Source: SpSt-600 sp042408195 (GTDB lineage Bacteria > Chloroflexota > Anaerolineae > SpSt-600). Taken from it: a stretch of DNA of 64,000 nt. The first letter of the stretch is position 1, and each line of letters opens with the position of its first letter. Made by a program: the position numbers and the translations under genes. Below, piece after piece: positions 12,702 through 20,601 of the stretch. The DNA is taken from contig JBHOQL010000072.1 of assembly GCA_042408195.1 (NCBI GenBank), positions 31,913-95,912 of the forward strand, written 5' to 3'. The notes below the pieces were generated by a model. That model worked only from the letters and a program-made list of their open reading frames with translations. It did no database searches and was not told the origin of the DNA.

Positions 12702-13454
12702 TTAACTTTGCTGAGAGTGGACAAAGAGCCAAGGGCAGACTCTCCTCTCAAGCCAATCCACACCGAAGTAAAGGCTAAGCCCGAGGAAACTCATGGCTAA
12801 TATTCCGGCATACATTGCTGGGTAGTCAAAGAGGGTGCTCCCAGTAAGGTAGATGTAATAACCAAGGCCGTAGCGGGTGGCGAAAAGCTCTGCTACATAA
12901 AGTACCGCTATAGCTGTCCCTGTGGACTGGCGTATGGCAGTGAAAATGGCTGGAAGGGTCGCAGGCAGGTAGACGAAGCGGAAAAGAGCTCGCCTTCCGG
13001 CTCCGAGGCTCCTCACCGATAGGATCAACTCGGGTCTCAGAGCCGCTGCCTGATCCCTCACAAGCACTAAGATTTGGAAAAAGATGATGAGAAATATGAT
13101 CAAGATTTTGGGCAAGTCTCCTAACCCTAAGAAGAGGATGGCAACGGGGACAAAGACCACTTTGGGGATGGGATAAAGCAAATAGAGAAAAGGGGAAAAG
13201 AAACGGTTCAGGGATTGACTTTGCCCTATGGCTATGCCCAGAGGTGCGGCCGTTGCTATTCCCAGGGTTATGCTGGCTAAGACCCTCCAGAAGCTTGAAA
13301 GAAGGTGTTTACCCAGTTCTCCCGGCAGAGCCGAAATAAATGTCTCGAAAACTTCCTGGGGTGGAGGGAGTATAGGCCTGTTAATGATAAGGGCCAAACC
13401 TTGCCAGAAAGCGAGGAGAACCGCAAGGGAGAAGAGCAGACTTCGCCTGGACAT
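12702..13454 (-). CDS. ABC transporter permease (SsuC/TauC type)
   Basis: A 250-residue inner-membrane permease with about six hydrophobic helices. It has the cytoplasmic EAA-type loop typical of importers (LRPELILSVRSLGAGRRALFRFVYLPATLP, around residues 145-175, with the conserved G). It belongs to the family that imports sulfonates, nitrate, thiamine precursors and related solutes. It directly follows the ATPase gene with no gap and closes the six-gene unit that begins with the CooT-like gene. The substrate is unknown. Confidence 0.88.
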   Translation of the reverse strand: MSRRSLLFSLAVLLAFWQGLALIINRPILPPPQEVFETFISALPGELGKHLLSSFWRVLASITLGIATAAPLGIAIGQSQSLNRFFSPFLYLLYPIPKVVFVPVAILFLGLGDLPKILIIFLIIFFQILVLVRDQAAALRPELILSVRSLGAGRRALFRFVYLPATLPAIFTAIRQSTGTAIAVLYVAELFATRYGLGYYIYLTGSTLFDYPAMYAGILAMSFLGLSLYFGVDWLERRVCPWLFVHSQQS

Positions 13455-14237
13455 TCAGCTCCTCCGAATTCTGTTGAGCATTTCCCTTAGCATGGAACAA
13501 ACCCTGAAGTACTCGGGGCTGGAGCGATCAGGCCCTGGGCCTTCTACGATGATGGCTTCCGAGTGCGGGGGGCGGCCGAGGAATAGGATTTTCCTGCCCA
13601 GGAAGGCTGCCTCTTCTATGCTGTGGGTGACCACCACGATGGTGAGGCTTGTTTCAGCCTGGAGCTCAAGGGTTAAGTTTTCCAAGTCTTCACGGGTAGG
13701 GGCATCAAGGGAAGAAAAGGGCTCATCCATTAGCAGCAGGTCTGGGCGGAGGACGAGGGCTCTGGCAATAGCGGTCCGCTGCCTCTGCCCCCCAGATATC
13801 TGGGACGGGAAACGGTCGGCTACATCTTGGAGGCCAAGGCGCCGGAGCCAAAATTCTACCAGAGTGTCGGGTTCCTTAGGGGGGGAGGTGCGTGGAGCAT
13901 GAAGGCCATCGGGACCGTAGAAGGCCCTGATGCGCAGTCCCAGGGCTATGTTTCCTCTGACCGTGTCCCAAGGGAGAAGGCCGTAATCCTGTAGGATTAG
14001 GGCCGTCTCGGGCCGAGGGCGTCGCAAAGGGTTACCTCCTACCAGGATCTCTCCTTTCTGGGGCCTGAGGAGGCCAGCCAGAAGGTAAAGGAGGGTGGTC
14101 TTGCCGCACCCCGATGGCCCGATGACGGCCCACGCTTCCCCCCGCTCTATCTTCCAGCTGAACCCTTCAAAGAGAGGGGGCTGGCGGGGGTAAGCAAAGG
14201 TTATCGCCTTTACTTCTGCAAAAGCCTCTCCTTTCAC
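13455..14237 (-). CDS. ABC transporter ATP-binding protein (SsuB/TauB type)
   Basis: A 260-residue ATPase that energises the importer encoded around it. It has Walker A GPSGCGKTT (about residue 38), Q-loop LILQDYGLLPWDT, signature SGGQRQRTAIARAL, Walker B LLLMDEP and the H-loop VTHSIEEA. The LLPWDT after the Q-loop is typical of the sulfonate/nitrate/thiamine-precursor branch. It overlaps the binding-protein gene by 4 bp and abuts the permease gene. Confidence 0.92.
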   Translation of the reverse strand: MKGEAFAEVKAITFAYPRQPPLFEGFSWKIERGEAWAVIGPSGCGKTTLLYLLAGLLRPQKGEILVGGNPLRRPRPETALILQDYGLLPWDTVRGNIALGLRIRAFYGPDGLHAPRTSPPKEPDTLVEFWLRRLGLQDVADRFPSQISGGQRQRTAIARALVLRPDLLLMDEPFSSLDAPTREDLENLTLELQAETSLTIVVVTHSIEEAAFLGRKILFLGRPPHSEAIIVEGPGPDRSSPEYFRVCSMLREMLNRIRRS

Positions 14238-15187
14238 TTGGGCAGGAATTCAGCCTTTATGGACTCCTCGTACTGAAGTTCGGAGCCTATGAGACCCTTA
14301 TCCAGAGCCCACTTAATGATATCTTCCCATTGCTCTTTCCCCGGCACTGAAGCCAAGGGGAAATCGGGGATGGTGTAGGAGCCAGTGAGGGCAGGTGGCA
14401 CCAGCTTCTTCTCCACAAGCAAGCCCGCCCACTTGGCTTTGTCGGCGTTTATATCTTTTACAGCTTTCTCGATGCCTGAGAGGAAAGCTCTAACCGTATC
14501 GGGGTGTTCCTGCACAAAAGCTTTCCGGAAGGAGTAAACGCTCAGGCTGTATTCAGGGTGGCGGGAATCATCCAGGATGAGCTTGGCCCCTTGTTGAATG
14601 GCCAGAAGGGCCATCGGGTCGGGGAGGGTAGCGGCTTTGAGGTCGCCCGAGGCCAAGGCTGCCATCCTGTCCGGTATCCGAGGGACGGGGACAAATTTGA
14701 TTTCCTCAGGCTTCAATCCCTCAATCTGAAGGAGCCTTTCGGTCACATAGTGAACTATAGTGGCCTCTGATATACCGATTGGGATCCCTTTAAGGTCTTC
14801 AATTTTCTCGATATCGCTCTTAGGAGAAGCCAGGATGTAGAACTGTGGGAAGGTAGGAGTGGCAGTCCTTGCAGTCCTGACCACCAGAACCTGGGGCTTT
14901 TCTTTATTGTAAAGGGCCACTGAAACCAGATCGTTGACGATCACATCAAGCTGACCGGCAGCCATGAGCTGGTCTCTTTCAGCAGCGGAAGCTACGGGTA
15001 TGATTTCCACTTTTACATTATCGGGGAAATAGCCCTGGGCTTCAGCCACATAAATGGGAAGGACGTCGAGAATGGGAAGAACTCCAACTCGCACTGTTAC
15101 TGGCTGGACTGGCCGGAAAAGGGTGCAAGCGGACAGAAACAGGACGAGCATCAGTGTAAGACAAGTTGTGCGTCTCATTTTTTTCAC
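14234..15187 (-). CDS. ABC transporter substrate-binding lipoprotein (NMT1/SsuA-like)
   Basis: A 317-residue periplasmic-type binding protein. The N-terminus is a lipoprotein signal with lipobox LSAC (Cys at about residue 21). The mature protein starts with VRVGVLPILDVLPIYVAEAQGYF, characteristic of the NMT1/THI5-like fold (type 2 binding protein), which includes pyrimidine-thiamine-precursor, sulfonate and aromatic-acid binders. It overlaps UbiA upstream and the ATPase downstream by 4 bp each, so translation is probably coupled. The ligand cannot be read from sequence; the fusion of this importer to a UbiA/UbiD unit is unusual. Confidence 0.88.
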   Translation of the reverse strand: MKKMRRTTCLTLMLVLFLSACTLFRPVQPVTVRVGVLPILDVLPIYVAEAQGYFPDNVKVEIIPVASAAERDQLMAAGQLDVIVNDLVSVALYNKEKPQVLVVRTARTATPTFPQFYILASPKSDIEKIEDLKGIPIGISEATIVHYVTERLLQIEGLKPEEIKFVPVPRIPDRMAALASGDLKAATLPDPMALLAIQQGAKLILDDSRHPEYSLSVYSFRKAFVQEHPDTVRAFLSGIEKAVKDINADKAKWAGLLVEKKLVPPALTGSYTIPDFPLASVPGKEQWEDIIKWALDKGLIGSELQYEESIKAEFLPK

Positions 15188-16047
15188 CTCCTAACCAGGG
15201 ATATTAACGTGGCGAAAAAGAGAGTGAGGCTTATATAGCCGTTAACGTTAAAAAATGCCAGGTTTACCCGGGAAAGGTCATGGGGCTTAACTATAGAGTG
15301 TTCGTAAACCAGAAGTAAAGAACACAAGGCGAGGCCTGCCCAATATGGCCACCCGAGAGAACACACAAGCCCGAGGGCTACAAGGCCTACGACCATGCCA
15401 ATGTGACAGAGGGAGGATAAGAGCAAGGCGGTCGCTATTCCGAACTGCGCCGGGATGGAATAAAGCCCATCCCTTCGGTCCACCTCAACATCCTGGCAGG
15501 CGTAAATAAGGTCAAAGCCCGCAATCCATAGAGTAACGATGAACAATAGAAGCCAGGCGGGGGAGTCTTCCCTGGCGAAAATGGAACCCCTAATAGCTAC
15601 CCATGCTCCTACGGGGGCAAGTCCATCGGTGAAACCTAAGATGAAGTGGGAAAGCCAAGTGAAGCGTTTAGTATAATGGTAACCGGCCAGAAAGACGAGA
15701 GCGATCGGCATTAGGCGGAAAGGCAGTGGCCCTAGCTCCCAGGCCGAGAGAGCGAAGAGGGCTAGAGATACGAATACTGCAGTCCATGCCACCGAAGGTT
15801 TGAGAGCCCCTGTGACCAAAGGTCTGTGGGCGGTGCGGGGGTTGCGTGCATCGTAGGGCAGATCCACGAGGCGGTTCAGGCTCATGGCAAAAGTTCTGGC
15901 CGAGACCATGGCCATGGTTATCCAGAAGAATTGGTGCCACGTTGGCCAGCCTCTGGCAGCCAGGAGCATTCCTAAGTATGCAAAGGGCAGGGCAAAGATA
16001 GTATGCTCAAATTTTATCATCTCCAAGAAAAGGCGAACCGACCTCAA
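15184..16047 (-). CDS. UbiA family prenyltransferase
   Basis: A 287-residue integral membrane prenyltransferase. The two Mg-diphosphate motifs are present: NRLVDLPYDARNPRTAHRPL in the first half and DLIYACQDVEVDRRDGLYSIP in the second. About eight hydrophobic helices follow the usual pattern. It begins with TTG immediately after the UbiD stop (TAA-TTG); this start gives the family-typical MxxxxFLEMIKFEHT beginning. UbiA-UbiD pairs of this kind serve quinone synthesis. In an anaerobe of this sort the pair may be the MqnP/MqnL couple of the futalosine menaquinone pathway, which is an inference. Confidence 0.92.
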   Translation of the reverse strand: MRSVRLFLEMIKFEHTIFALPFAYLGMLLAARGWPTWHQFFWITMAMVSARTFAMSLNRLVDLPYDARNPRTAHRPLVTGALKPSVAWTAVFVSLALFALSAWELGPLPFRLMPIALVFLAGYHYTKRFTWLSHFILGFTDGLAPVGAWVAIRGSIFAREDSPAWLLLFIVTLWIAGFDLIYACQDVEVDRRDGLYSIPAQFGIATALLLSSLCHIGMVVGLVALGLVCSLGWPYWAGLALCSLLLVYEHSIVKPHDLSRVNLAFFNVNGYISLTLFFATLISLVRR

Positions 16048-17523
16048 TTACCCTCCCAGAGCCTTGAGGATTTCCGGCCACTTCTCGTCCACTGCCTTTT
16101 TCACTTCTGGACTCATTTTGATCATCTCGGGCCACAGACGGTGGTGACCTTCTTCTGGCAATTTAGCTGTAGCATCTATTCCGATCTTACCGCCGAAGGA
16201 GTGTTGGGAAGAGGCGTGATCTAAATGATCTACCGGCCCCTCTACTACAACCACATCGCGCTTCCAGTCAACATTGCCCAGTACGTACCAAGCCACCTCA
16301 TGAGGCTTGCGTACGTTAACCCATTCATCCACTATTACAATCGCCTTGGCCAGCATCATGAGTCCCATTCCCCACAGACCGAAGATAACCTTCCGGGCTT
16401 GGCCTGGATAGCGCTTGCGGATGGAAACCAGTACTAGGTTGTGGAAGACTCCAGCGGCTGGCATGTGGAGGTCAACCACCTCGGGCAAGATCAAGCGAAT
16501 TATCGGGAGGAAAAGCCTTTCGGTAGCTTGCCCCATCCAATAGTCTTCCATGGGCGGTATGCCTACCACAGTGGCGGGATAGATGGGGTCTTTCCGTGTA
16601 GTAATAGCTGTAACATGGAAAGCGGGGAAAAGTTCAGGCGGGGTGTAGTAGCCTGTGTGATCCCCAAAAGGCCCTTCCTGGCGCAGGTCGTTTAGGTCCA
16701 CAAATCCCTCTATTACGATTTCGGCGTGGGCTGGGACTTCCAAGGGTTGAGTCAGGCAATGGGTCATTTCCAAAGGCTTACCCCTGAGCCATCCAACTAA
16801 TAGATATTCATCCACATCCTGAGGCAAAGGGGCCGAAGCACACCATATAGCAGCTGGGTCCCCTCCCAGGACAATGGCTGCGGGAATTTTATCCTGACCT
16901 TTTTCCAAAGCTTTCCTGGAGTGTTCTGCTCCGCCTTTGTGGCGCTGCCAGTGAACCAAAAGGGTTCGCTCATCCACTACCTGGAGGCGGTACATCCCCA
17001 CATTTCTTTTCCCAGTGATAGGGTCCAGGGTGACAACCTGGGGGAGGGTTATGTAATAGCCTGCATCTTTTGGCCAGCACTTGAGGATGGGAAAATCCAG
17101 GAGGTTAGACTCTTTACCTTTCCTAACTACTTCCTGGCATGGTGCTTTTTTCTTTAGGATTTTAGGCCTTGGAGCGAGGGCTCTGAGGGCAGCTGCCAGT
17201 TCTTTCCCGCGCTTCAGGGCTTCAGACAAAGAAGAAGGTACATCCGGACTTAAAAGCCTTGCTACCCTTTCCTCTAACTCCTGCAGGCTCTGGACCCTGA
17301 GGGCCAAAGCCATGCGGCGCTCGCTTCCGAAGAGGTTAGTTAAAACAGGTATGGAAAAACCATCAACCCTCTCGAAAAGAAGGGCCCGGTTGAGGGATGG
17401 AGGGCCCTTGCAGACCCTATCGGTTATCTCAGTGATTTCCAATTCTCGGGAAACAACCTCCTTTATGCGGGCCAGTTCCCCTGCTTCTTCCAAGAGGGAG
17501 ATGAAATCCCTAAGGTCCTCCAT
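16048..17523 (-). CDS. UbiD family decarboxylase (classical, menaquinone/ubiquinone type)
   Basis: A 491-residue protein of standard UbiD length. It carries EGPFGDHTGYYTPPELFPAF in the middle, which holds the glutamate of the prFMN active site, and the C-terminal DHASSQHSFGGKIGIDAT segment. These match the quinone-pathway UbiD more closely than the short paralogue at 5269-6567 does. It needs prenylated FMN made by UbiX, which is not in this window. It sits between a CooT-like gene (9 bp upstream) and UbiA (no gap), so decarboxylation and prenylation of the same aromatic precursor are likely coupled. Confidence 0.93.
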   Translation of the reverse strand: MEDLRDFISLLEEAGELARIKEVVSRELEITEITDRVCKGPPSLNRALLFERVDGFSIPVLTNLFGSERRMALALRVQSLQELEERVARLLSPDVPSSLSEALKRGKELAAALRALAPRPKILKKKAPCQEVVRKGKESNLLDFPILKCWPKDAGYYITLPQVVTLDPITGKRNVGMYRLQVVDERTLLVHWQRHKGGAEHSRKALEKGQDKIPAAIVLGGDPAAIWCASAPLPQDVDEYLLVGWLRGKPLEMTHCLTQPLEVPAHAEIVIEGFVDLNDLRQEGPFGDHTGYYTPPELFPAFHVTAITTRKDPIYPATVVGIPPMEDYWMGQATERLFLPIIRLILPEVVDLHMPAAGVFHNLVLVSIRKRYPGQARKVIFGLWGMGLMMLAKAIVIVDEWVNVRKPHEVAWYVLGNVDWKRDVVVVEGPVDHLDHASSQHSFGGKIGIDATAKLPEEGHHRLWPEMIKMSPEVKKAVDEKWPEILKALGG

Positions 17524-17532
17524 CCCGATAAA

Positions 17533-17721
17533 TTACTTTTTCTCCAGGATTATGGTGTGCTTGAGGAAATCAATGCGCTTTATAATTCCACGGACTAGCT
17601 TCTGCTCTCCCAATAAATTGATGAGAACAAAATTCTCACCTTCGGGCTGGACAAGGACCACATCCCGCATTATTTCTTCCTCGTGGTCATCGGTTACGAG
17701 GAAAGCCTTCGCTTCGCACAT
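17533..17721 (-). CDS. CooT-like small nickel-binding protein
   Basis: A 62-residue protein starting MCEAKAFLV. The invariant Cys2, the central VVLVQPEG, the LGEQKLVRG segment and the IKRIDFLKHTIILE ending match the CooT family (formerly predicted RNA-binding, Pfam RNA_bind_2). In Rhodospirillum rubrum, CooT binds Ni(II) through Cys2 and helps to mature carbon monoxide dehydrogenase. Here no CODH gene is visible. The gene is the first of the UbiD-UbiA-ABC unit and is divergent from a [NiFe] hydrogenase operon, which is the most obvious nickel client nearby. Family assignment is from motif memory; the function is inferred. Confidence 0.82.
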   Translation of the reverse strand: MCEAKAFLVTDDHEEEIMRDVVLVQPEGENFVLINLLGEQKLVRGIIKRIDFLKHTIILEKK

Positions 17722-17753
17722 GTTTCCCCTCCCCTAAAGGGCATTCCGAAAAA

Positions 17754-17782
17754 AGTATACTCTATGGCTCCAGAAAAGGCAA
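17754..17782 (-). promoter_or_regulatory. Promoter of the cooT-ubiD-ubiA-ABC unit
   Basis: Minus strand: TTGCCT (17782-17777), a 17-bp spacer and TATACT (17759-17754), about 33 bp before the CooT-like ATG. It faces away from the hydrogenase promoter at 17902-17930. Confidence 0.7.
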
Positions 17783-17901
17783 AAAGTTCACGAGGGTTTT
17801 CGGCCTTCGGTTTCATTTTGATTGTGGCCGAAAATGGGGTAAACTTTGCTGCTCGGCACGCAATTTTAATGCTTCTGGCTCAGGAATAACGAATGCAACG
17901 G

Positions 17902-17930
17902 TTGACAAGGCCTGGTTATGGTGATATAAT
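17902..17930 (+). promoter_or_regulatory. Promoter of the [NiFe] hydrogenase operon
   Basis: A perfect consensus: TTGACA at 17902-17907, a 17-bp spacer and TATAAT at 17925-17930, 42 bp before the first ATG. Such strength suggests constitutive high expression unless a repressor acts here; no obvious operator dyad was seen. Confidence 0.85.
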
Positions 17931-17972
17931 TCACAAAACTTGTGGTCAAGTTTGCGAGCCAAGGAGGAACTC

Positions 17973-19013
17973 ATGCCTGTGTTGGTTCTGGATAAGAAAG
18001 AAATTTTAACCTTTGTGGAAAGACTCCTAAGTCACTACGAAGTGATCGGCCCCCGCAAGAGGGACGGTTTCTACATCTTCAGCACAATAAGCAAGCCCGA
18101 AGAGCTGGTCCTCGATTATCCCATAGCCCTTTACCCTCCCAGGAGATTCTTCCTGCCAGCAAGGGAAACCATACTGCGCTTCCGCCTCGGGGAAAAGCCT
18201 GAGGTGGGGCTTACGGTTGAGGATTCTCGTCCCAAAGTCCTTTTAGGCCTGCATCCTTGTGATCTGCATTCCACGCGCTTGCTAGATGCAGCCTTTTTGC
18301 GGGAAAACCCCGATGCCAATTACGAAGCTCGTCGCCGCAACGCTGTGTTCGTGGGATTCGATTGCCTCAAGCCTTGCGATGAATACGCTTTCTGCAAGGA
18401 CATGGGCACTCTCGACCCCAAAGGATATTACGACCTTTTCTTCACAGACATAGGAGAAGCTTATGCTATCGAAATAGGAAGCGAGCGGGGCAAAGAGTTG
18501 CTGGAAAAATACTCCACCGCGCGGGTTGCTTCCGATACAGAGCTGAGCAGGCTGGAAAAAGTGCGAAAGGAAAGAGACGAAAACTTCCCTTCAAGGCTAA
18601 ACTTTGATGCTTCAAAACTTCCGGAAATCCTTTGGAGTCGCTTCAGCTCTCCCTACTGGAAAGAGCTGGCTGAGAGATGCATGGGCTGCGGCTCGTGCAC
18701 TTTGGTCTGCTCGACCTGTTACTGCCACGATGTTTTTGACCGGGTAAAGCTCAATCTAGAAGAAGGGGAGAGGATAAGGGTTTGGGATTCCTGCCTCCTG
18801 GAGGAATTTGCTAAGGTAGCGGGCGGGCACAACTTCAGGCCTTCGAGGGTGGAGCGCTTGCGACACAGGTTTTACCGCAAGGGTAAATATCTTTGGGATC
18901 TGTTCGGCCTTGTGGGTTGCGTAGGGTGCGGGCGATGTACTAGGCATTGCCTGGCCCGCATAAACCCGATCGAGGTGTTCAACGACGTTTTCAAGGAATA
19001 TAGCCAGGCCTAA
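17973..19013 (+). CDS. hydB: Group 3 [NiFe] hydrogenase beta subunit (iron-sulfur)
   Basis: A 346-residue protein matching the beta subunit of sulfhydrogenase-type cytoplasmic hydrogenases, which carries electrons between the diaphorase and the hydrogenase small subunit. ATG 17973 with AAGGAGGAA (17961-17969) is preferred to the upstream in-frame start at 17940. The C-terminal third has two ferredoxin-like cysteine clusters, CMGCGSCTLVC with following STCYC, and CVGCGRCTRHC, each for a [4Fe-4S] centre. Further cysteines in GFDCLKPCDEYAFC may hold another centre. It is the first gene of a five-gene operon in the order beta, gamma, delta, alpha, protease. Confidence 0.92.
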   Translation: MPVLVLDKKEILTFVERLLSHYEVIGPRKRDGFYIFSTISKPEELVLDYPIALYPPRRFFLPARETILRFRLGEKPEVGLTVEDSRPKVLLGLHPCDLHSTRLLDAAFLRENPDANYEARRRNAVFVGFDCLKPCDEYAFCKDMGTLDPKGYYDLFFTDIGEAYAIEIGSERGKELLEKYSTARVASDTELSRLEKVRKERDENFPSRLNFDASKLPEILWSRFSSPYWKELAERCMGCGSCTLVCSTCYCHDVFDRVKLNLEEGERIRVWDSCLLEEFAKVAGGHNFRPSRVERLRHRFYRKGKYLWDLFGLVGCVGCGRCTRHCLARINPIEVFNDVFKEYSQA

Positions 19014-19027
19014 AGGGAGGAAAAACC

Positions 19028-19846
19028 ATGGGCAATGCTCATCTTCTTTTGCCTCGGCTTGCGAAAATCTTAGAGGTCAAGGAGCTTACAGCCAAGGAGA
19101 AGCTCTTCACCCTTGAGCTTGAAAACGGGGAAGCTCTGGGTCACAGTCCTGGGCAGTTTGTGGAAATCTCCGTTTTCGGGGTGGGTGAGTGTCCGATAAG
19201 CATATGCTCTTCTCCCACAAGGGGGAATTTCTTCCAACTCTGTGTTAGAGCTGTGGGGCTCGTCACCAATGCTCTCCACCGCCTTAAGCCCGGCAGCATC
19301 GTAGGTATAAGAGGACCTTACGGCGTAGGTTTCCCCTTGGAAGTAATGAAAGGACAGGATGTATTGATAGCTGCTGGTGGGCTTGGCATGGCTCCTCTTC
19401 GCTCCTTGGCCCAGTACATCAAAGACCGGCGGGAAGAGTTCGGCAGGGTAATAGTGCTATACGGGGCAAAGGAGCCAAGCGAACTACTCTTCAAGGATGA
19501 ACTCGATGAAATCCAAAGCGTGGGGGAGTGCTTGCTCACAGTGGATAGGGCTGATGAAACCTGGAAGGGTCACGTTGGGGTTATAACTACTCTCTGCCCT
19601 CAGGTCACTGTTGATCCCACGCGCACTATCGCCGTTACTGTTGGACCACCGGTAATGTATAAGTTCATCCTGCAGGAGTTCAAGAAGATGGGCATACCGG
19701 ATGAGCGTATTTATCTCTCTTTAGAGCGCAGGATGAAATGCGGAGTTGGCAAGTGTGGCCATTGCCAGATAAACGGGATTTACGTCTGCCAAAAAGGCCC
19801 TGTCTTCAACTACGCCGAAATTAAAGACTTGCCTGAAGCTATATAG
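19028..19846 (+). CDS. hydG: Group 3 [NiFe] hydrogenase gamma subunit (FAD/NAD(P) diaphorase)
   Basis: A 272-residue flavoprotein of the ferredoxin-NADP reductase/PyrK type. The FAD-binding domain includes CPISICSSP in place of the usual RPYS; the NAD(P) domain contains GGLGMAPLRSL. The C-terminal cysteine set CGVGKCGHCQINGIYVC is the [2Fe-2S] motif of this family. The subunit couples hydrogen oxidation or evolution to NAD(P). The gene starts 14 bp after hydB with AAGGGAGG upstream. Confidence 0.93.
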   Translation: MGNAHLLLPRLAKILEVKELTAKEKLFTLELENGEALGHSPGQFVEISVFGVGECPISICSSPTRGNFFQLCVRAVGLVTNALHRLKPGSIVGIRGPYGVGFPLEVMKGQDVLIAAGGLGMAPLRSLAQYIKDRREEFGRVIVLYGAKEPSELLFKDELDEIQSVGECLLTVDRADETWKGHVGVITTLCPQVTVDPTRTIAVTVGPPVMYKFILQEFKKMGIPDERIYLSLERRMKCGVGKCGHCQINGIYVCQKGPVFNYAEIKDLPEAI

Positions 19847-19860
19847 CTGGAGGTACACAC

Positions 19861-20601
19861 ATGAAGCCAAAGGTAGCCTTTTTTGAATTTGGATGCTGTG
19901 AGGGTTGTCAACTCCAGATCCCTAATCTGGAGGAAAGACTCCTTGAACTTTTGGAGCACATAGAAATTGTGTCCTGGCGGGAGGGCAGCAGCGCTCACAG
20001 TGACGGCCCGTACGACATCACTTTTGTGGAGGGTTCCATAACTCGCGAGGAGGAAATGGAGCGCCTTCGCTGGATACGGGAGCGATCTAAGATACTTGTA
20101 GCTTTCGGAGCCTGTGCTCACATAGGCGGGGTAAATGTTATCAAGAATTTCGCGGACCAAGACGAGGTGCGCCGTTATGTTTACGGCGATAAGGCCGAAT
20201 GGTTCCCTTCAATCCCAGCAAGACCTCTTAGCGCTGTGGTCCCTGTGGACTATGTGCTTCCAGGCTGTCCCATTGACAAAGAGGAGTTCCTTGAATTCGT
20301 GAAAGCTCTGCTGATGGGCAATACTCCTGTCCTGCCCAACTATCCGGTGTGTGTGGAGTGCAAGAGGGCTGAAAACATCTGCATATACGAAAAAGGCTTA
20401 ACGTGCCTTGGACCCGTAACCAGAGCGGGTTGCAATGCCCGTTGCCCAACTTTTGGCAATCGATGCATAGGGTGCCGCGGACTTGTGGATGATCCTGGCC
20501 TCAATGCCCACAAAGAAGTCATGGCTCGCTACGGCCTCTGTGCCGAGGACATCCTCAACCAGTACAGAATGTTCTGGGGTTATTCGGAGGTGGTAAAATG
20601 A
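19861..20601 (+). CDS. hydD: Group 3 [NiFe] hydrogenase delta (small) subunit
   Basis: A 246-residue small subunit homologous to the 20-kDa subunit of complex I. The N-terminal FGCCEGCQ provides the first ligands of the proximal [4Fe-4S] cluster, with further ligands in CAHIGG and LPGCPIDKEE. An extra C-terminal cysteine set (CVECKRAENIC, then RAGCNARCP, CIGC) fits the additional clusters of group 3 enzymes. There is no twin-arginine signal, so the enzyme is cytoplasmic. The stop overlaps the alpha-subunit start by 4 bp. Confidence 0.93.
   Translation: MKPKVAFFEFGCCEGCQLQIPNLEERLLELLEHIEIVSWREGSSAHSDGPYDITFVEGSITREEEMERLRWIRERSKILVAFGACAHIGGVNVIKNFADQDEVRRYVYGDKAEWFPSIPARPLSAVVPVDYVLPGCPIDKEEFLEFVKALLMGNTPVLPNYPVCVECKRAENICIYEKGLTCLGPVTRAGCNARCPTFGNRCIGCRGLVDDPGLNAHKEVMARYGLCAEDILNQYRMFWGYSEVVK

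Noticed and set aside
12545..12763. 72-residue minus-strand ORF between the radical SAM gene and the permease
   Set aside because: It overlaps the promoter and the 3' end of the permease, has no ribosome site and shows no recognisable feature.
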